Shown: positions 1 through 9,418 of the stretch, one piece after another | How positions within the stretch are numbered: position 1 is the stretch's first letter | Layout of the letters: every line of letters begins with the position of its first letter | Source: Sphingomonas citri | GTDB lineage: Bacteria > Pseudomonadota > Alphaproteobacteria > Sphingomonadales > Sphingomonadaceae | DNA: 64,000 bases | Direction of reading: 5' to 3' | Assembly: GCF_019429485.1 (NCBI RefSeq) | Contig: NZ_JAHXZN010000001.1 | Location: 620,001-684,000, forward strand | Position numbers and translations under genes: made by a program | The notes under the pieces: generated by a model | Told to the model about the DNA's origin: nothing | Seen by the model: the letters and a program-made list of their open reading frames with translations, nothing else | Database searches by the model: none

Positions 1-734
1 GCCAGCACGTCCATGCCGTCGATCTGCAGGCCGGGGATGCGGAAGCTCTCGCCGCGCTTGTACAATTGGTCCTCGGACGAGGCGCGGTTGACGCTGGTGC
101 CCATGGCGTATTGATTGTTCTCGATCACGAAGATGATCGGGAGCTTCCACAGCTCGGCCATGTTGAAGGCTTCGTACACCTGGCCCTGGTTGGCCGCGCC
201 GTCGCCGAAATAGGCGAGGCAGACGCCGCCGTCCTCGCTGTACTTGTGCTTGAACGCGAGACCGGCGCCGAGCGACACCTGCGCGCCGACGATGCCGTGG
301 CCGCCGTAGAATTTATGCTCGACGCTGAACATGTGCATCGAGCCGCCCTTGCCCTTGGAGATGCCGGCCTGACGCCCGGTCAGCTCCGCCATCACGTCCT
401 TGGGCGGGATCCCGCACAGCAGCATGTGGCCGTGGTCACGATAGCCGGTGATCACCGAATCGGCGTCGGTCAGCGCCGACTGGAGTCCGACCGCGACGGC
501 TTCCTGGCCGATGTAGAGGTGGCAGAAGCCGCCGATCAGGCCGAGGCCGTAGAGCTGGCCGGCCTTCTCCTCGAAGCGGCGGATCAGCAGCATGTCCTCG
601 TAGAATTTGAGCAGCTCTTCCTTGCTCGCCTCGTACGGACGCGGGTCCGACGGGCGCTCACGATTCGTCTTCTGCGGGTCGGCGGGGGGCGTATCGCCGG
701 CCGGTGCCGGGCTGCGTGCTGGGGCTTTTGCCAC
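1..734 (-). CDS. pdhA: pyruvate dehydrogenase E1 component, alpha subunit (3' end cut off by window)
   Basis: Encodes the thiamine-diphosphate-binding alpha chain of the E1 decarboxylase of pyruvate dehydrogenase, which feeds acetyl groups to E2. I read 244 codons from a GTG start (VAKAPARS...), a start that matches sphingomonad PdhA N-termini. The E1-alpha body begins near residue 38. GGFCHLYIGQEA is at 69-80, and the thiamine motif runs from GDG at 177-179 to NN at 206-207. The C-terminal third and any pdhB lie beyond base 1. A GAGG about 12 bases upstream is a modest ribosome binding site. E2 and E3 for this complex are probably pdhC and lpd, 17-20 kb away on the same strand. The family is certain; the exact start is likely. 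Confidence 0.95.
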   Translation of the reverse strand, partial: MAKAPARSPAPAGDTPPADPQKTNRERPSDPRPYEASKEELLKFYEDMLLIRRFEEKAGQLYGLGLIGGFCHLYIGQEAVAVGLQSALTDADSVITGYRDHGHMLLCGIPPKDVMAELTGRQAGISKGKGGSMHMFSVEHKFYGGHGIVGAQVSLGAGLAFKHKYSEDGGVCLAYFGDGAANQGQVYEAFNMAELWKLPIIFVIENNQYAMGTSVNRASSEDQLYKRGESFRIPGLQIDGMDVL

Positions 735-848
735 GATGGACAGGACCTCATTCCTTGGGGAGATGGGGGCCTATAGGCGCGGGTCGCATCGGACTGCAAA
801 CCCCACCGGGTTGCAAGGGTTTCAGCGCGGGTCTACGCCGCTGGTCCG
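735..848. other. divergent intergenic region pdhA / MFS exporter
   Basis: This 114-bp stretch separates two divergently transcribed genes, so promoters for both must lie here or just inside the genes. I see no clear -35/-10 pair, operator palindrome or terminator in it. Confidence 0.5.
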
Positions 849-2216
849 ATGCACGCCCCGATCGATCCGCCGGCCGCGCCGCGCCACCCATTACGCATCG
901 CCAACTTCCGCGCTTACTGGCTGGCGCGCTTCTGTGGCACGATCGCGATCAGCGCGCAGGCGATCATCATCGGCTGGCAGGTCTACGGCCTCGCGCGCCA
1001 GACCATGGACATCCGCGACGCCGCCTTTCTCCTCGGCATGATCGGGCTGGTGCAGTTCATCCCCTTGTTCCTGCTAACGCCGCTCGTCGGGCTGGTGGCG
1101 GACACGGTGGACCGGCGCTGGATCGTGCGCGGCACCACCGCACTCTTGGTGCTCAACGCCGCGACGCTGGGGCTGCTCACCTGGTCGGGTCAGCTCGGCC
1201 TACCATATCTTTTCGTGTCCGCTGTCCTGATCGGGGTCGCCCGCGCTTTCTCCGGGCCAGCCTATTCCGCGCTGGCGCCGAATCTCGTGCCCAAGGAGAG
1301 CCTGCCGACCGCGATCGCGATCTCCTCGATTGCGTGGCAGTTCGGCACGATCGCGGGGCCGAGCGTCGGCGGGCTGCTCTACGCGATCCACCCCGACATG
1401 GCCTATGGCGTGATCTCGGGGCTGCTGCTGCTCGCGCTCGGGCTGATGTTCCTGATCGGCAAGGTGCCGCAGCCGCCCGCGCAGAAGGACCGCCGCCCGC
1501 TCCAGCGCATACTCGACGGCTTCGCCTATGTTCGCCGCAACCGGCTGGTACTCGCGGCGATCACGCTCGACCTGTTCGCGGTGCTGCTGGCGGGGGCGAC
1601 CGCGCTGCTGCCGATCTTCGCGCGCGACATCCTCCACGTGGGCGCCTCCGGGCTGGGCGTGCTGGCGGCGGGCATGGGGATCGGCGCGGCGAGCACCGCT
1701 CTCTGGTTCTCGTTCCGCCCGATGAAGCGCAACGTCGGCGTGAAGATGCTCGCCTCGGTGATCGTCTTCGGACTGGGCATCCTCAGCTTCGGCGTGGCGA
1801 CGCAGCTGACCGATGCGCTCGGCATCACTCATGTCGCGCTCGGCGCGGGGTGGCCGGTCCTCCAGACCGACTTCCTGCTCAGTCTCGTCGGGCTGATCGT
1901 CGCGGGCGGCGCGGACATGGTGTCGGTCTATGTCCGCACCTCGCTGATCCAGCTCCACACCCCCGACTCGATGCGCGGCCGCGTCAGCGCGGTGTCGCAG
2001 CTCACCATCTCGGCCTCCAACGAGCTCGGCGAGGCCGAGAGCGGGCTGATGGCCTCGCTGCTCGGGCCGGTGGGCGCGGTGGTGTTCGGCGGCGTCGGTG
2101 CGATCGCCATCACGGTGATCTGGTCGCGGCTGTTCCCGGAACTGAAGAACGCGCGGACCTTTGACCCGCCCGAGATGCTAGAGACCGAACCCCAGCACGG
2201 AGTAGCGCAGCCATGA
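849..2216 (+). CDS. MFS transporter (EntS-like, MFS_3 group)
   Basis: A 455-residue inner-membrane secondary transporter with about 12 hydrophobic segments starting near residue 20. The family signature between helices 2 and 3 is visible as [15 protein letters not shown] near residue 80, the GxxxDrxxRR loop. The overall pattern resembles the EntS-like exporter group; the substrate cannot be told from sequence. The ATG at 849 directly precedes a short polar leader and the first helix. The stop overlaps the cysteine synthase start by ATGA at 2213-2216, so the two are translated together, although a functional link (for example export of a sulfur compound) is only a guess. Confidence 0.88.
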   Translation: MHAPIDPPAAPRHPLRIANFRAYWLARFCGTIAISAQAIIIGWQVYGLARQTMDIRDAAFLLGMIGLVQFIPLFLLTPLVGLVADTVDRRWIVRGTTALLVLNAATLGLLTWSGQLGLPYLFVSAVLIGVARAFSGPAYSALAPNLVPKESLPTAIAISSIAWQFGTIAGPSVGGLLYAIHPDMAYGVISGLLLLALGLMFLIGKVPQPPAQKDRRPLQRILDGFAYVRRNRLVLAAITLDLFAVLLAGATALLPIFARDILHVGASGLGVLAAGMGIGAASTALWFSFRPMKRNVGVKMLASVIVFGLGILSFGVATQLTDALGITHVALGAGWPVLQTDFLLSLVGLIVAGGADMVSVYVRTSLIQLHTPDSMRGRVSAVSQLTISASNELGEAESGLMASLLGPVGAVVFGGVGAIAITVIWSRLFPELKNARTFDPPEMLETEPQHGVAQP

Positions 2217-3133
2217 AGGCCCAGACCATCCTGGAGACGATCGGCAACACGCCGCACATCCGAGTCAGCCGGCTGTTTCCCGGCTCGGAAGTGTGGATCA
2301 AGTCCGAGCGGTCGAACCCCGGCGGCTCGATCAAGGACCGGATCGCGCTGGCGATGATCGAGGCGGCCGAGGCGTCGGGCGCGCTCTCGCCCGGCGGCAC
2401 GATCGTCGAGCCGACCAGCGGCAACACGGGGATCGGCCTCGCCATGGTCGCCGCGGTGAAGGGCTACAAGTTGATCCTCGTGATGCCCGAGAGCATGAGC
2501 CTCGAGCGCCGCCGGCTGATGCTCGCTTATGGCGCGCAGTTCGACCTCACTCCGCGCGAGAAGGGGATGAAGGGCGCGATCGAGCGCGCGCTCGAGCTGG
2601 TCGAGCAGACGCCGGGCGCGTGGATGCCGCAGCAGTTCGAGAACCCCGCCAACGTCGACGTCCACGTCCGCACGACGGCGCAGGAGATCCTCAACGACTT
2701 CCGCGACTCCCCGATCGACGTCATTATCACCGGCGTCGGCACCGGCGGCCACATCACCGGCGTGGCCGAGATGCTGAAGAAGGAATGGCCTAATCTCAAG
2801 GTCTTCGCGGTCGAACCTCAGGCATCGCCGGTAATCTCGGGCGGCCAGGCCGGCCCCCACTCGATCCAGGGCATCGGCGCTGGCTTCATCCCGGCCAACC
2901 TCCACACCCAGGCGCTCGACGGCGTGATCGAGGTCGACGCCGCGGTGGCAAAGGACATGGCGCGCCGCGCCGCGCGCGAGGAAGGCATGCTGGTCGGCAT
3001 CTCCTCGGGCGCGACGCTCGCCGCGATCCTCCAGAAGCTGCCCGACCTGCCCGACGACGTGCGCGTGCTCGGCTTCAACTACGATACCGGCGAGCGCTAC
3101 CTCTCGGTGCCGGACTTCCTGCCGGAGAACTGA
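2213..3133 (+). CDS. cysK: cysteine synthase (O-acetylserine sulfhydrylase)
   Basis: A PLP enzyme of 306 residues that makes cysteine from O-acetylserine and sulfide in the cytoplasm. The Schiff-base lysine is K41 in the SIKDR motif. The substrate loop TSGNTG is at 68-73, and the phosphate-binding GTGGH loop lies near 175-180. Length is normal for the CysK/CysM family. It lacks any C-terminal CBS domain, so it is not a cystathionine beta-synthase. It is closer to CysK than CysM by eye, but the two are hard to separate without a tree. The start overlaps the end of the MFS gene (ATGA). Confidence 0.95.
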   Translation: MKAQTILETIGNTPHIRVSRLFPGSEVWIKSERSNPGGSIKDRIALAMIEAAEASGALSPGGTIVEPTSGNTGIGLAMVAAVKGYKLILVMPESMSLERRRLMLAYGAQFDLTPREKGMKGAIERALELVEQTPGAWMPQQFENPANVDVHVRTTAQEILNDFRDSPIDVIITGVGTGGHITGVAEMLKKEWPNLKVFAVEPQASPVISGGQAGPHSIQGIGAGFIPANLHTQALDGVIEVDAAVAKDMARRAAREEGMLVGISSGATLAAILQKLPDLPDDVRVLGFNYDTGERYLSVPDFLPEN

Positions 3134-3155
3134 GCTGGGCGGCATCGGTAAGCGG

Positions 3156-4460
3156 ATGGGCGCGATCCTCGGCGGCATCGCGCTGCTGGCGATCGCCGGC
3201 CCGCTGGTGGTGATCCAGCGCACCCCCGCGGTGCCGCGCGCGATCGCGGCCAAGGTGCGCCCGCCGCAGAGGGTCGCGCCGCCGACCGAGCTGCCCGCGG
3301 TCGAGCCGGTCGAGCTGCAGGACCTCACCGCCGAGGAGGCGCGCGCCTATAACGCGGGGATACCGTTCGTGCGCGGGCCGAAGCCGGCAGCGCAGCCGTT
3401 CCGCTTCGCCGGCGACGCCGCCGCGCTGGCGCGCGCGACCGACTGTCTCGCCGCCGCTGGCTGGTACGAGGCCGGCGACGATCCGGCAGGCCAGCGCGCG
3501 GTGGTGCAGGTGGTGCTCAACCGATTGCGCCATCCCGCTTTCCCCAAGACGGTATGCGGCGTGGTGTTCCAGGGCGCGGAGCGCAGCACCGGCTGCCAGT
3601 TCACCTTCACCTGCGACGGCGCGTTGGCGCGGCATCCGAGCGCGCCGGCGTGGGACCGCGCGCGCAAGGTCGCGGCCGATGCGCTAGCGGGCAAGGTGGA
3701 GAAAAAGGTCGGCTACGCCACGCATTACCACACCGACTGGGTGGTGCCCTATTGGAGCTCGAGCCTCGACAAGATCGCCGAGGTTCACACGCATCTGTTC
3801 TTCCGCTGGACCGGCTGGTGGGGCACGCCACCCGCCTTCCGCCGCGCGGTGTCGCGCGACGAGCCGGTGATCGCCGCGCTGGCACCGGTGTCGCCGGCGC
3901 ACCAGCTCGGGGCCGCGCTGACCGAGGCGGAGGCTGCGACCGCCGCGGCGGCGCCTTTGCTCGCGGGCGCGGGCGCTCCGGTACCGGCGGCGACGCCGCT
4001 GGCCGGGGACGAGGACGCCTTCGCGATGGTGCTGGGAAGCGACTCGCCCGAGCGCTACGGCGACGCCGCGCGCGCGGCGTGCGGCGAGCGCGCGCGGTGC
4101 AAGTTCATGGGCTGGACCGACCGCGCGCAGCTGCCGGGGAGCGCGACGATGACGCCGCAGCAGATCGCGGCGATGTCGTTCAGCTATCTCCGCAACAAGG
4201 ACGCGGGCATCGAGCGGATGCTGTGGAACTGCAAGGAGTTTCCGCGCACCGGTCCCGGCCTGTGCATGCGCCGCCAGGCGGTCTCGCAGCTCGCGCCGCC
4301 GTCGGGGGCGACGCCGGCGGGGCCGGAGCCGCTCGACGGCGTGCGGCGGCGCGAGGGGGCGGGAGTGAGAAGCCAATCCCCTTCAGGGGAGGGGTTGGGG
4401 TGGGGCGCTTCCTCAGGCGCCACCCCTGCGGCGAGGCCCCACCCCCAGCCCCTCCCCTGA
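3156..4460 (+). CDS. cell wall hydrolase, SleB (Hydrolase_2) family, with repeat-derived C-terminus
   Basis: A 434-residue envelope protein with one N-terminal hydrophobic segment (residues 2-22), a proline-rich linker and a SleB-type peptidoglycan hydrolase domain at about 95-215. The predicted catalytic Glu is E105 in WYEAGDD, followed by VVQVVLNRLRHPAFPKTVCGVV-like family sequence and a YATHYHTDWVVPYW stretch. SleB relatives are lytic transglycosylases that cleave glycan strands. A second conserved-looking segment lies around 285-395. The last 27 codons (408-434) run into a palindromic intergenic repeat, and the stop falls in the right arm of that repeat, so the native C-terminus was probably changed by the element. 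It starts 22 bases after cysK and probably shares its transcript. Confidence 0.85.
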   Translation: MGAILGGIALLAIAGPLVVIQRTPAVPRAIAAKVRPPQRVAPPTELPAVEPVELQDLTAEEARAYNAGIPFVRGPKPAAQPFRFAGDAAALARATDCLAAAGWYEAGDDPAGQRAVVQVVLNRLRHPAFPKTVCGVVFQGAERSTGCQFTFTCDGALARHPSAPAWDRARKVAADALAGKVEKKVGYATHYHTDWVVPYWSSSLDKIAEVHTHLFFRWTGWWGTPPAFRRAVSRDEPVIAALAPVSPAHQLGAALTEAEAATAAAAPLLAGAGAPVPAATPLAGDEDAFAMVLGSDSPERYGDAARAACGERARCKFMGWTDRAQLPGSATMTPQQIAAMSFSYLRNKDAGIERMLWNCKEFPRTGPGLCMRRQAVSQLAPPSGATPAGPEPLDGVRRREGAGVRSQSPSGEGLGWGASSGATPAARPHPQPLP

Positions 4461-4630
4461 AGGGGAGGGGAGCGAACAGCACAAATCCTCCTTGATCGCG
4501 GGTAGGGAGACCGCTCGGCGCAGCCGGGTGGTGGAGGGGGCAGGCCCAAAAGCTCGGCACGCGCGGAGCCCCGCCTCACCAGCGCTGACGCGCTGCAACC
4601 TCCCCGTGCCGGGGACGAGCTGAGCCCCCC
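4377..4630. repeat. composite intergenic repeat with long inverted arms
   Basis: Arms at 4378-4406 and 4436-4465 are inverted copies with only one or two differences (CCCCTTCAGGGGAGGGG core). The left arm and part of the right arm lie inside the hydrolase reading frame. Further on, 4488-4545 read on the minus strand closely resembles 21431-21487 (CTCCACCACCCGGCT core), so this is a dispersed element, not a local terminator. It separates two convergent genes. No T-tract follows either arm. Confidence 0.8.
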
Positions 4631-6433
4631 TCACGCCGCCGCGAACATCTCCGGCGGCAGCGCCATGATCGCCTCGGCGCCGCCCTCAATCTTGCGGCGC
4701 AGCGCGCCCGCCTCGGGCAGCACGCGCTCGGCGAAGAAGCGCGCGGTCACCAGCTTGGCGTCGAGGAAGGCGGCGTCGCCCGCCCCTTCGACCTTGAGCC
4801 GCGCCGCCGCACTCGCCATGCGCAGCCACATCAGCCCGACCGCGACCACGCCGACCAGGTGCATGTACGGCACCGCGCCAGCGCCGACATTGTTGGGGTC
4901 CTTCATGCCGTTGGCGAGGAACCACATCGTCGCCGCCTGCAGCTCGCCCGCAGCCTTCTCCAGCCGGGCGGCGAGGTCGGCGGTGGCCGGCTCGGCTTTG
5001 CCCGCCGCGATCTCCTCCAGCACCAATTTGCCGAAGGCCTGCACCGCTCGGCCGCCGTTCTGCGCGAGCTTGCGCCCGACCAGATCCATCGCCTGCACGC
5101 CGTTGGTGCCCTCGTAGATCATCGCGATGCGCGCATCGCGGACATACTGCTCCATCCCCCACTCGGCGATATAGCCGTGCCCGCCATAGACCTGCTGCGC
5201 GTTGGTCGCGATCTCATAGCCGCGGTCGGTGCCGACCCCCTTGATCACCGGGGTGAGCAGACCGAGGAGATCGCCGGCGAGCTGACGCTCCGCCTCGTCG
5301 GTGGCGTTATGCTCGAGATCGGCCTGGAGCGCGCCCCACAGGCACAAAGCGCGCAGCCCTTCGGTCCAGGCCTTGCCCTCCATCAGCATGCGCCGCACGT
5401 CGGGGTGAACGAACAGCGTGTCGGCCTTCTCGCCCGGCTCCGCCGGGCCGGTGAGCGCGCGGCCCTGCCGCCGGTCCTTCGCGTATTGCACCGCGTTCTG
5501 ATACGCGGTCTCCGCGACGCCGAGCCCCTGCAACCCGACGCCGAGCCGCGCCGCGTTCATCATGATGAACATCGCGGCGAGCCCTTTCATCTCATCGCCG
5601 ACGAGCCAGCCAGTGGCGCCGTCATAGTTCATCACGCAGGTCGAGTTGGCGTGGATGCCCATCTTGTGCTCGATCGAGCCACACGTCACCGCGTTGCGCG
5701 CGCCGAGCGACCCGTCGTCCTCGACCAGGACCTTGGGCACGACGAAGAGCGAAATGCCCTTCGAGCTGTCCGGCGCGCCCGGCGTCTTCGCCAGCACGAG
5801 ATGGATGATATTGTCCGTCAGGTCGTGCTCGCCCGCCGAGATGAAGATCTTGGTGCCGGTTATCGTGTAGCTGCCGTCGGCCTGCGGCTCGGCGCGGGTG
5901 CGGATCAGCCCGAGGTCGGTGCCGCACTGCGGCTCGGTGAGGTTCATCGTGCCGCCCCACTCGCCCGACACCATCTTGGGCAGATACTTCTGCTGTTGCT
6001 CGGGGCTGCCCTTCACCAGCAGCGCCGCGATGGCGCCATGCGCCAGGCCGGGGTACATCGCGAACGCCATGTTCGCCGAGATCATATACTCCTGGAAGGC
6101 GGTGGAGACGACGTGCGGCATCCCCTGCCCGCCGAACGCCTCCGGCGCGCTCAGCGTACCCCAGCCCGACTCGACGAACTGCCGATACGCTTCCTTGAAG
6201 CCCTCGGGCGTGGTGACGCTGCCATCGGGGTGGCGCGTGCAGCCCTCCTGGTCGCCCGACTGGTTGAGCGGGAACAACACCTCGGCGACGAAGCGCCCGC
6301 CCTCTTCCAGCACCGCCTCGACCGTGTCGGGCGTGGCGGCGGCGAAGCCGGGAACGTTGGCGTAGCGGTCGAGCCCGATCACCTGCTCGAGCACGAAGCG
6401 GGTGTCGCGGACGGGGGGAGTGTATTGCGGCAT
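4631..6433 (-). CDS. acyl-CoA dehydrogenase (600 aa, extended C-terminal type)
   Basis: FAD enzyme for alpha,beta-dehydrogenation of an acyl-CoA. The family blocks are in order: an N-terminal helical domain, the FAD/substrate loop MNLTEPQCGTDLGL, TGTKIFISAGEHD, and the C-terminal YEGTNGVQAMDLVGRKL that carries the usual catalytic Glu. At 600 residues it is longer than the 380-residue classical enzymes and has the extra C-terminal helical domain of the DmdC/FadE-like group. I chose ATG 6433 (MPQYTPPVRD): an AAGGAAAG site lies 8 bases upstream. An in-frame upstream ATG would overlap the end of the MerR gene. It starts 4 bases after that regulator's stop, so both form one operon. The chain-length preference is unknown. 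Confidence 0.93.
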   Translation of the reverse strand: MPQYTPPVRDTRFVLEQVIGLDRYANVPGFAAATPDTVEAVLEEGGRFVAEVLFPLNQSGDQEGCTRHPDGSVTTPEGFKEAYRQFVESGWGTLSAPEAFGGQGMPHVVSTAFQEYMISANMAFAMYPGLAHGAIAALLVKGSPEQQQKYLPKMVSGEWGGTMNLTEPQCGTDLGLIRTRAEPQADGSYTITGTKIFISAGEHDLTDNIIHLVLAKTPGAPDSSKGISLFVVPKVLVEDDGSLGARNAVTCGSIEHKMGIHANSTCVMNYDGATGWLVGDEMKGLAAMFIMMNAARLGVGLQGLGVAETAYQNAVQYAKDRRQGRALTGPAEPGEKADTLFVHPDVRRMLMEGKAWTEGLRALCLWGALQADLEHNATDEAERQLAGDLLGLLTPVIKGVGTDRGYEIATNAQQVYGGHGYIAEWGMEQYVRDARIAMIYEGTNGVQAMDLVGRKLAQNGGRAVQAFGKLVLEEIAAGKAEPATADLAARLEKAAGELQAATMWFLANGMKDPNNVGAGAVPYMHLVGVVAVGLMWLRMASAAARLKVEGAGDAAFLDAKLVTARFFAERVLPEAGALRRKIEGGAEAIMALPPEMFAAA

Positions 6434-6437
6434 CGTC

Positions 6438-6869
6438 TCAGCTTTCCTTGGCTTTGCCACCCTCGACCACCGTCAGGAACTCGGCCAGTTCGGTGATCGC
6501 GGCGTCGATATCGTGCTTCTGTTGCTGGAGCGCGGCAATGCGCTCGCGGCAGCGCTCGATCGCCACCGCGCGCTGCTTCTGCCGGCCGTCCCCGACGTCG
6601 TAGAGGTCGATCATCTCGCGGATGTCGGCGAGGCTGAAACCGACGCGCTTGCCGCGCAGGATCCACGCCAGCCGCGCGCGATCGCGGTGCGAGTAGATCC
6701 GCACCATCCCGCGCCGCTCTGGCGCGATCAGTCCCTCGTCCTCGTAGAAGCGCAACGCGCGCGGCGTCACGCCGAACTCGGCCGACAGATCGGTGATGGT
6801 GAAATGATCCCGGTCCGCGCGCGGCGGTACGACGGCATAAGCGGCAGACGCGTCGAGAAGATCGCTCAT
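6438..6869 (-). CDS. MerR-family transcriptional regulator
   Basis: A 143-residue regulator. The N-terminal winged helix includes FTITDLSAEFGVTPRALRFYED at about 23-44, a classic MerR recognition helix with the RFYEDEGL wing start. A C-terminal coiled coil follows (about 95-135, rich in Arg, Glu and Gln). There are no metal-binding cysteines, so it is not a metal sensor. It is most like the LiuR/AcuR-type MerR proteins that control acyl-CoA breakdown. The acyl-CoA dehydrogenase follows it after 4 bases, which supports a local regulator of fatty or branched-chain acid catabolism. The effector is not predictable. Confidence 0.9.
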   Translation of the reverse strand: MSDLLDASAAYAVVPPRADRDHFTITDLSAEFGVTPRALRFYEDEGLIAPERRGMVRIYSHRDRARLAWILRGKRVGFSLADIREMIDLYDVGDGRQKQRAVAIERCRERIAALQQQKHDIDAAITELAEFLTVVEGGKAKES

Positions 6870-6918
6870 GAGGAGCGAGGTAGCTTCCCTTTACGTGAAC
6901 GTCAACCAGCGTGGTCGG

Positions 6919-7422
6919 CTAGTCGTCACCGCAAAGCAGTCGACCGTCGGGACCGCGTGTCCGGCGTGCCTCGGCGACCGAGTCGCTCAACCGCTCCAGT
7001 CGGAGCCCCGCGATGGAGGCGCGGCCGGAGCACCGCGGGTCGCAACCCGCGGGGAATGTCGCCGGGAAGACGAGCGCGTCGTCATCGTAGCGGAGCTCGA
7101 CCGTACAGCCCCTGCCCCATTCAGTCGTCACCGCCGCCCCGGCACGCGCCGCGCCGCGCGCGACACAGCGCTGACCGGCACCGTAATCGACGCTCGCGCC
7201 CGCTCTCAGCGCACCGTCCCGCCGTGGGACGAGGCAGAGCCGCGCGGTCTCCGACGCGAAGACGCCGACCGGTCGCTCGCGCGCCGGTGCCGCGATCAGG
7301 CCGGTCGCCTCGGCGGCGCGCTCCAAAGCGACTCCCCCGGGCTCGCCCGGTGCGTGCGATGGCGCGGCGCGGTCGCAGCCGGCGAGCAGCAGCACAGCGG
7401 ACGCCAGTGCGCAGCGGATCAC
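6919..7422 (-). CDS. small predicted lipoprotein of unknown function
   Basis: I do not recognise this 167-residue protein. From a GTG start it reads [16 protein letters not shown], a short positively charged signal peptide ending in a lipobox with the lipidated Cys at about 16. The rest is Ala/Arg-rich with four or five further cysteines, possibly disulfide-bonded in the periplasm. The GTG overlaps the hisI stop as GTGA, so translation is probably coupled. An earlier in-frame start would bury the lipobox inside an implausible basic leader antisense to nothing known, so the GTG is preferred. Confidence 0.65.
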   Translation of the reverse strand: MIRCALASAVLLLAGCDRAAPSHAPGEPGGVALERAAEATGLIAAPARERPVGVFASETARLCLVPRRDGALRAGASVDYGAGQRCVARGAARAGAAVTTEWGRGCTVELRYDDDALVFPATFPAGCDPRCSGRASIAGLRLERLSDSVAEARRTRGPDGRLLCGDD

Positions 7423-7799
7423 ACCACTGGGCTCAGCGCGCCCTCTGCGGGCGTGACGCCGAGGGCGACCCCGCGGTAGAAACAGCTGCGCGCGCCAGTG
7501 TGGCAGGCGGGACCGGCGGGATCGACGATCAGCCAGAGGGCATCTTGGTCGCAGTCGACTCGCATCTCGACGACTCGCAGGATGTTGCCCGACGTCTCGC
7601 CTTTCCTCCACAGCCGCCCGCGACTGCGCGAGAAGAAGGTCGCCTCGCCAGTCGCCCGCGTGACCTCGATCGCGGCCGCGTCCATGTGCGCCACCATCAG
7701 CAGCTCGCCGCTGGCGCGATCGGTCACCACCGCGGTGACCAGCCCGGCCGAGTCGAACTTGGGGAGAAAGTCGGAGCCGGTCTCGCGCGTGTCGGTCAT
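7419..7799 (-). CDS. hisI: phosphoribosyl-AMP cyclohydrolase
   Basis: Third step of histidine biosynthesis: hydrolytic opening of the adenine ring of phosphoribosyl-AMP. It is a 126-residue single-domain HisI (no HisE fusion). The zinc cysteines are visible at C83 (DCDQDALW), C99 (GPACHTG) and C106 (SCFY), with the Asp-rich magnesium motif at 82-86. The ATG at 7799 (MTDTRETG) gives the family-standard length. It stands away from other his genes in this window and heads a two-gene unit with the lipoprotein. Confidence 0.95.
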   Translation of the reverse strand: MTDTRETGSDFLPKFDSAGLVTAVVTDRASGELLMVAHMDAAAIEVTRATGEATFFSRSRGRLWRKGETSGNILRVVEMRVDCDQDALWLIVDPAGPACHTGARSCFYRGVALGVTPAEGALSPVV

Positions 7800-8067
7800 G
7801 CGAGATCGCCTAGAGCGAGATGGTGCCGGTTTGAAGCGGCGATGTGCGTCGTCGGTGTCTCTTGGTACCCCGGCGAAAGGCGGGGCGCGGGAAGGTCTTT
7901 GAGGCTCGCACGCCGAGCTTCGAAGAATATAAAATCGGTCTCGGCGGCCGCAGGTCACGAGTTCTTCCGCTTGGGCCCCGGCCTTCACCAGACACCCGAC
8001 GTGCCTCACCGCGCCTTGACTCAACCTGGATCAGGAACCAGCGCCGGGGCTGGAACGTAACCGAGCG
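7800..8067. other. divergent intergenic region hisI / photolyase
   Basis: 268 bp between divergent genes. It includes an AT-richer patch around 7920-7945 (GAATATAAAATCGG) that could hold a promoter, but no -35 partner is convincing. No hairpin of the repeat families found elsewhere was seen. Confidence 0.4.
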
Positions 8068-9408
8068 ATGACCGACCTGCTGTGGCTGCGCCAGGACCTT
8101 CGCCTCCATGACCAGCCCGCGCTGATCGCCGCGGCGCACGCGGGCGCGGTGATCCCCGTCTATGTGCTCGACGACGAGGCGCCGGGCGCGTGGAAGATCG
8201 GCGAGGCACAGCGCTGGTGGCTTCACCACAGCCTCACCTCGCTCGCCGACGCGCTCGAGAAGAAGGGCAGCCGCCTGATCCTCCGCCATGGCAAGGCGGA
8301 GGCCATCCTCCCGGCACTGCTCGAGGAGACCGGTGCCGAGCGAGTCCATGCGATCCGCCACTATGAGCCCTGGTGGCGCGACGCCGAGGCGGCGCTCGGC
8401 GACCGACTCTGCCGCTACGACGGCAACCATCTGGCGCGGATCGAGGACGTCACCACCGGCGCGGGTGCGCCCTACCGGATCTACTCGTCGTTCTGGAAAG
8501 GGCTCCAGCCGCACCTCCCGTCGGATAAGCCCCTGCCCGCACCGCGCTCCATCCCGGCGCCCGAGACCTGGCCGAGGAGCGACCGGCTCGCCGACTGGCA
8601 CCTGCTGCCGACCGCGCCCGACTGGTCGGGCGGGTTCGACTGGACGCCGGGCGAGACGGAGGCGCTGCGCAAGGTCAAGCAGCTCGCGCTCGACGGCTAT
8701 GATGAGCGCCGCAACCTGCCGAGCGAGGAGGGCACGTCACGGCTCTCGCCGCATCTCCACTTCGGCGAGGTGTCACCGCGCACCGTCTGGCACGCGACGG
8801 AGGGCGCCGACACCATTTTCCGCAAGGAACTGGCGTGGCGGGACTTCACCGACGGCGTGGTGAGCGCACTGCCCGACTATGCGGATGTCAACGGGCGCCG
8901 ACGCTACGACACGCTGCCGTGGCGCAGCGGCACGGCAGCGCAGGCGGACCTGCGCGCGTGGCAGCGCGGGCGCACGGGCTATCCGATCGTCGACGCCGGC
9001 ATGCGTCAGCTGTGGCAGAGCGGCTGGATGCACAATCGCGTGCGGATGATCACCGCCTCGTTCCTGGTGAAGCACCTGCTGATCGACTGGCGCGAGGGCG
9101 AGCGTTGGTTCTGGGACTGCCTAGTCGACGCCGACTACGGCAACAACTCGGTGAACTGGCAGTGGGTCGCGGGCACGGGCGTGGATGCCAACATGTTCGG
9201 ACGGATCATGGCGCCGATCGGCCAGTCCGAGAAATTCGGCGCGGGTGACTATATCCGGCGCTGGGTGCCCGAGCTGAAGCATCTGGACGACTCCGCGATC
9301 CACGACCCCGACGCCGCGGGGTGCAGGCCGGACAGCTATCCCGCGATGCTGATCGGGCATCGTGAGGCGCGCGAACGCGCGCTGGCGGCGGGTAAGAAGG
9401 TGCGATAG
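8068..9408 (+). CDS. phrB: deoxyribodipyrimidine photolyase
   Basis: A 446-residue light-driven DNA repair flavoprotein that splits cyclobutane pyrimidine dimers. The N-terminal alpha/beta antenna domain starts with LLWLRQDLRLHDQPAL at about 4-19. The FAD/DNA-binding C-terminal half includes TSRLSPHLHFGEVSPR, ELAWRDF, YPIVDAGMRQL and WQWVAGTG.DA, all hallmark class I photolyase segments with the Trp residues used for photoreduction. Length is normal. It may instead be called a cryptochrome-like paralogue, but the conserved active-site blocks favour a true photolyase. The downstream cfa gene begins 11 bases later. Confidence 0.95.
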   Translation: MTDLLWLRQDLRLHDQPALIAAAHAGAVIPVYVLDDEAPGAWKIGEAQRWWLHHSLTSLADALEKKGSRLILRHGKAEAILPALLEETGAERVHAIRHYEPWWRDAEAALGDRLCRYDGNHLARIEDVTTGAGAPYRIYSSFWKGLQPHLPSDKPLPAPRSIPAPETWPRSDRLADWHLLPTAPDWSGGFDWTPGETEALRKVKQLALDGYDERRNLPSEEGTSRLSPHLHFGEVSPRTVWHATEGADTIFRKELAWRDFTDGVVSALPDYADVNGRRRYDTLPWRSGTAAQADLRAWQRGRTGYPIVDAGMRQLWQSGWMHNRVRMITASFLVKHLLIDWREGERWFWDCLVDADYGNNSVNWQWVAGTGVDANMFGRIMAPIGQSEKFGAGDYIRRWVPELKHLDDSAIHDPDAAGCRPDSYPAMLIGHREARERALAAGKKVR

Positions 9409-9418
9409 GCGGCGCGGC

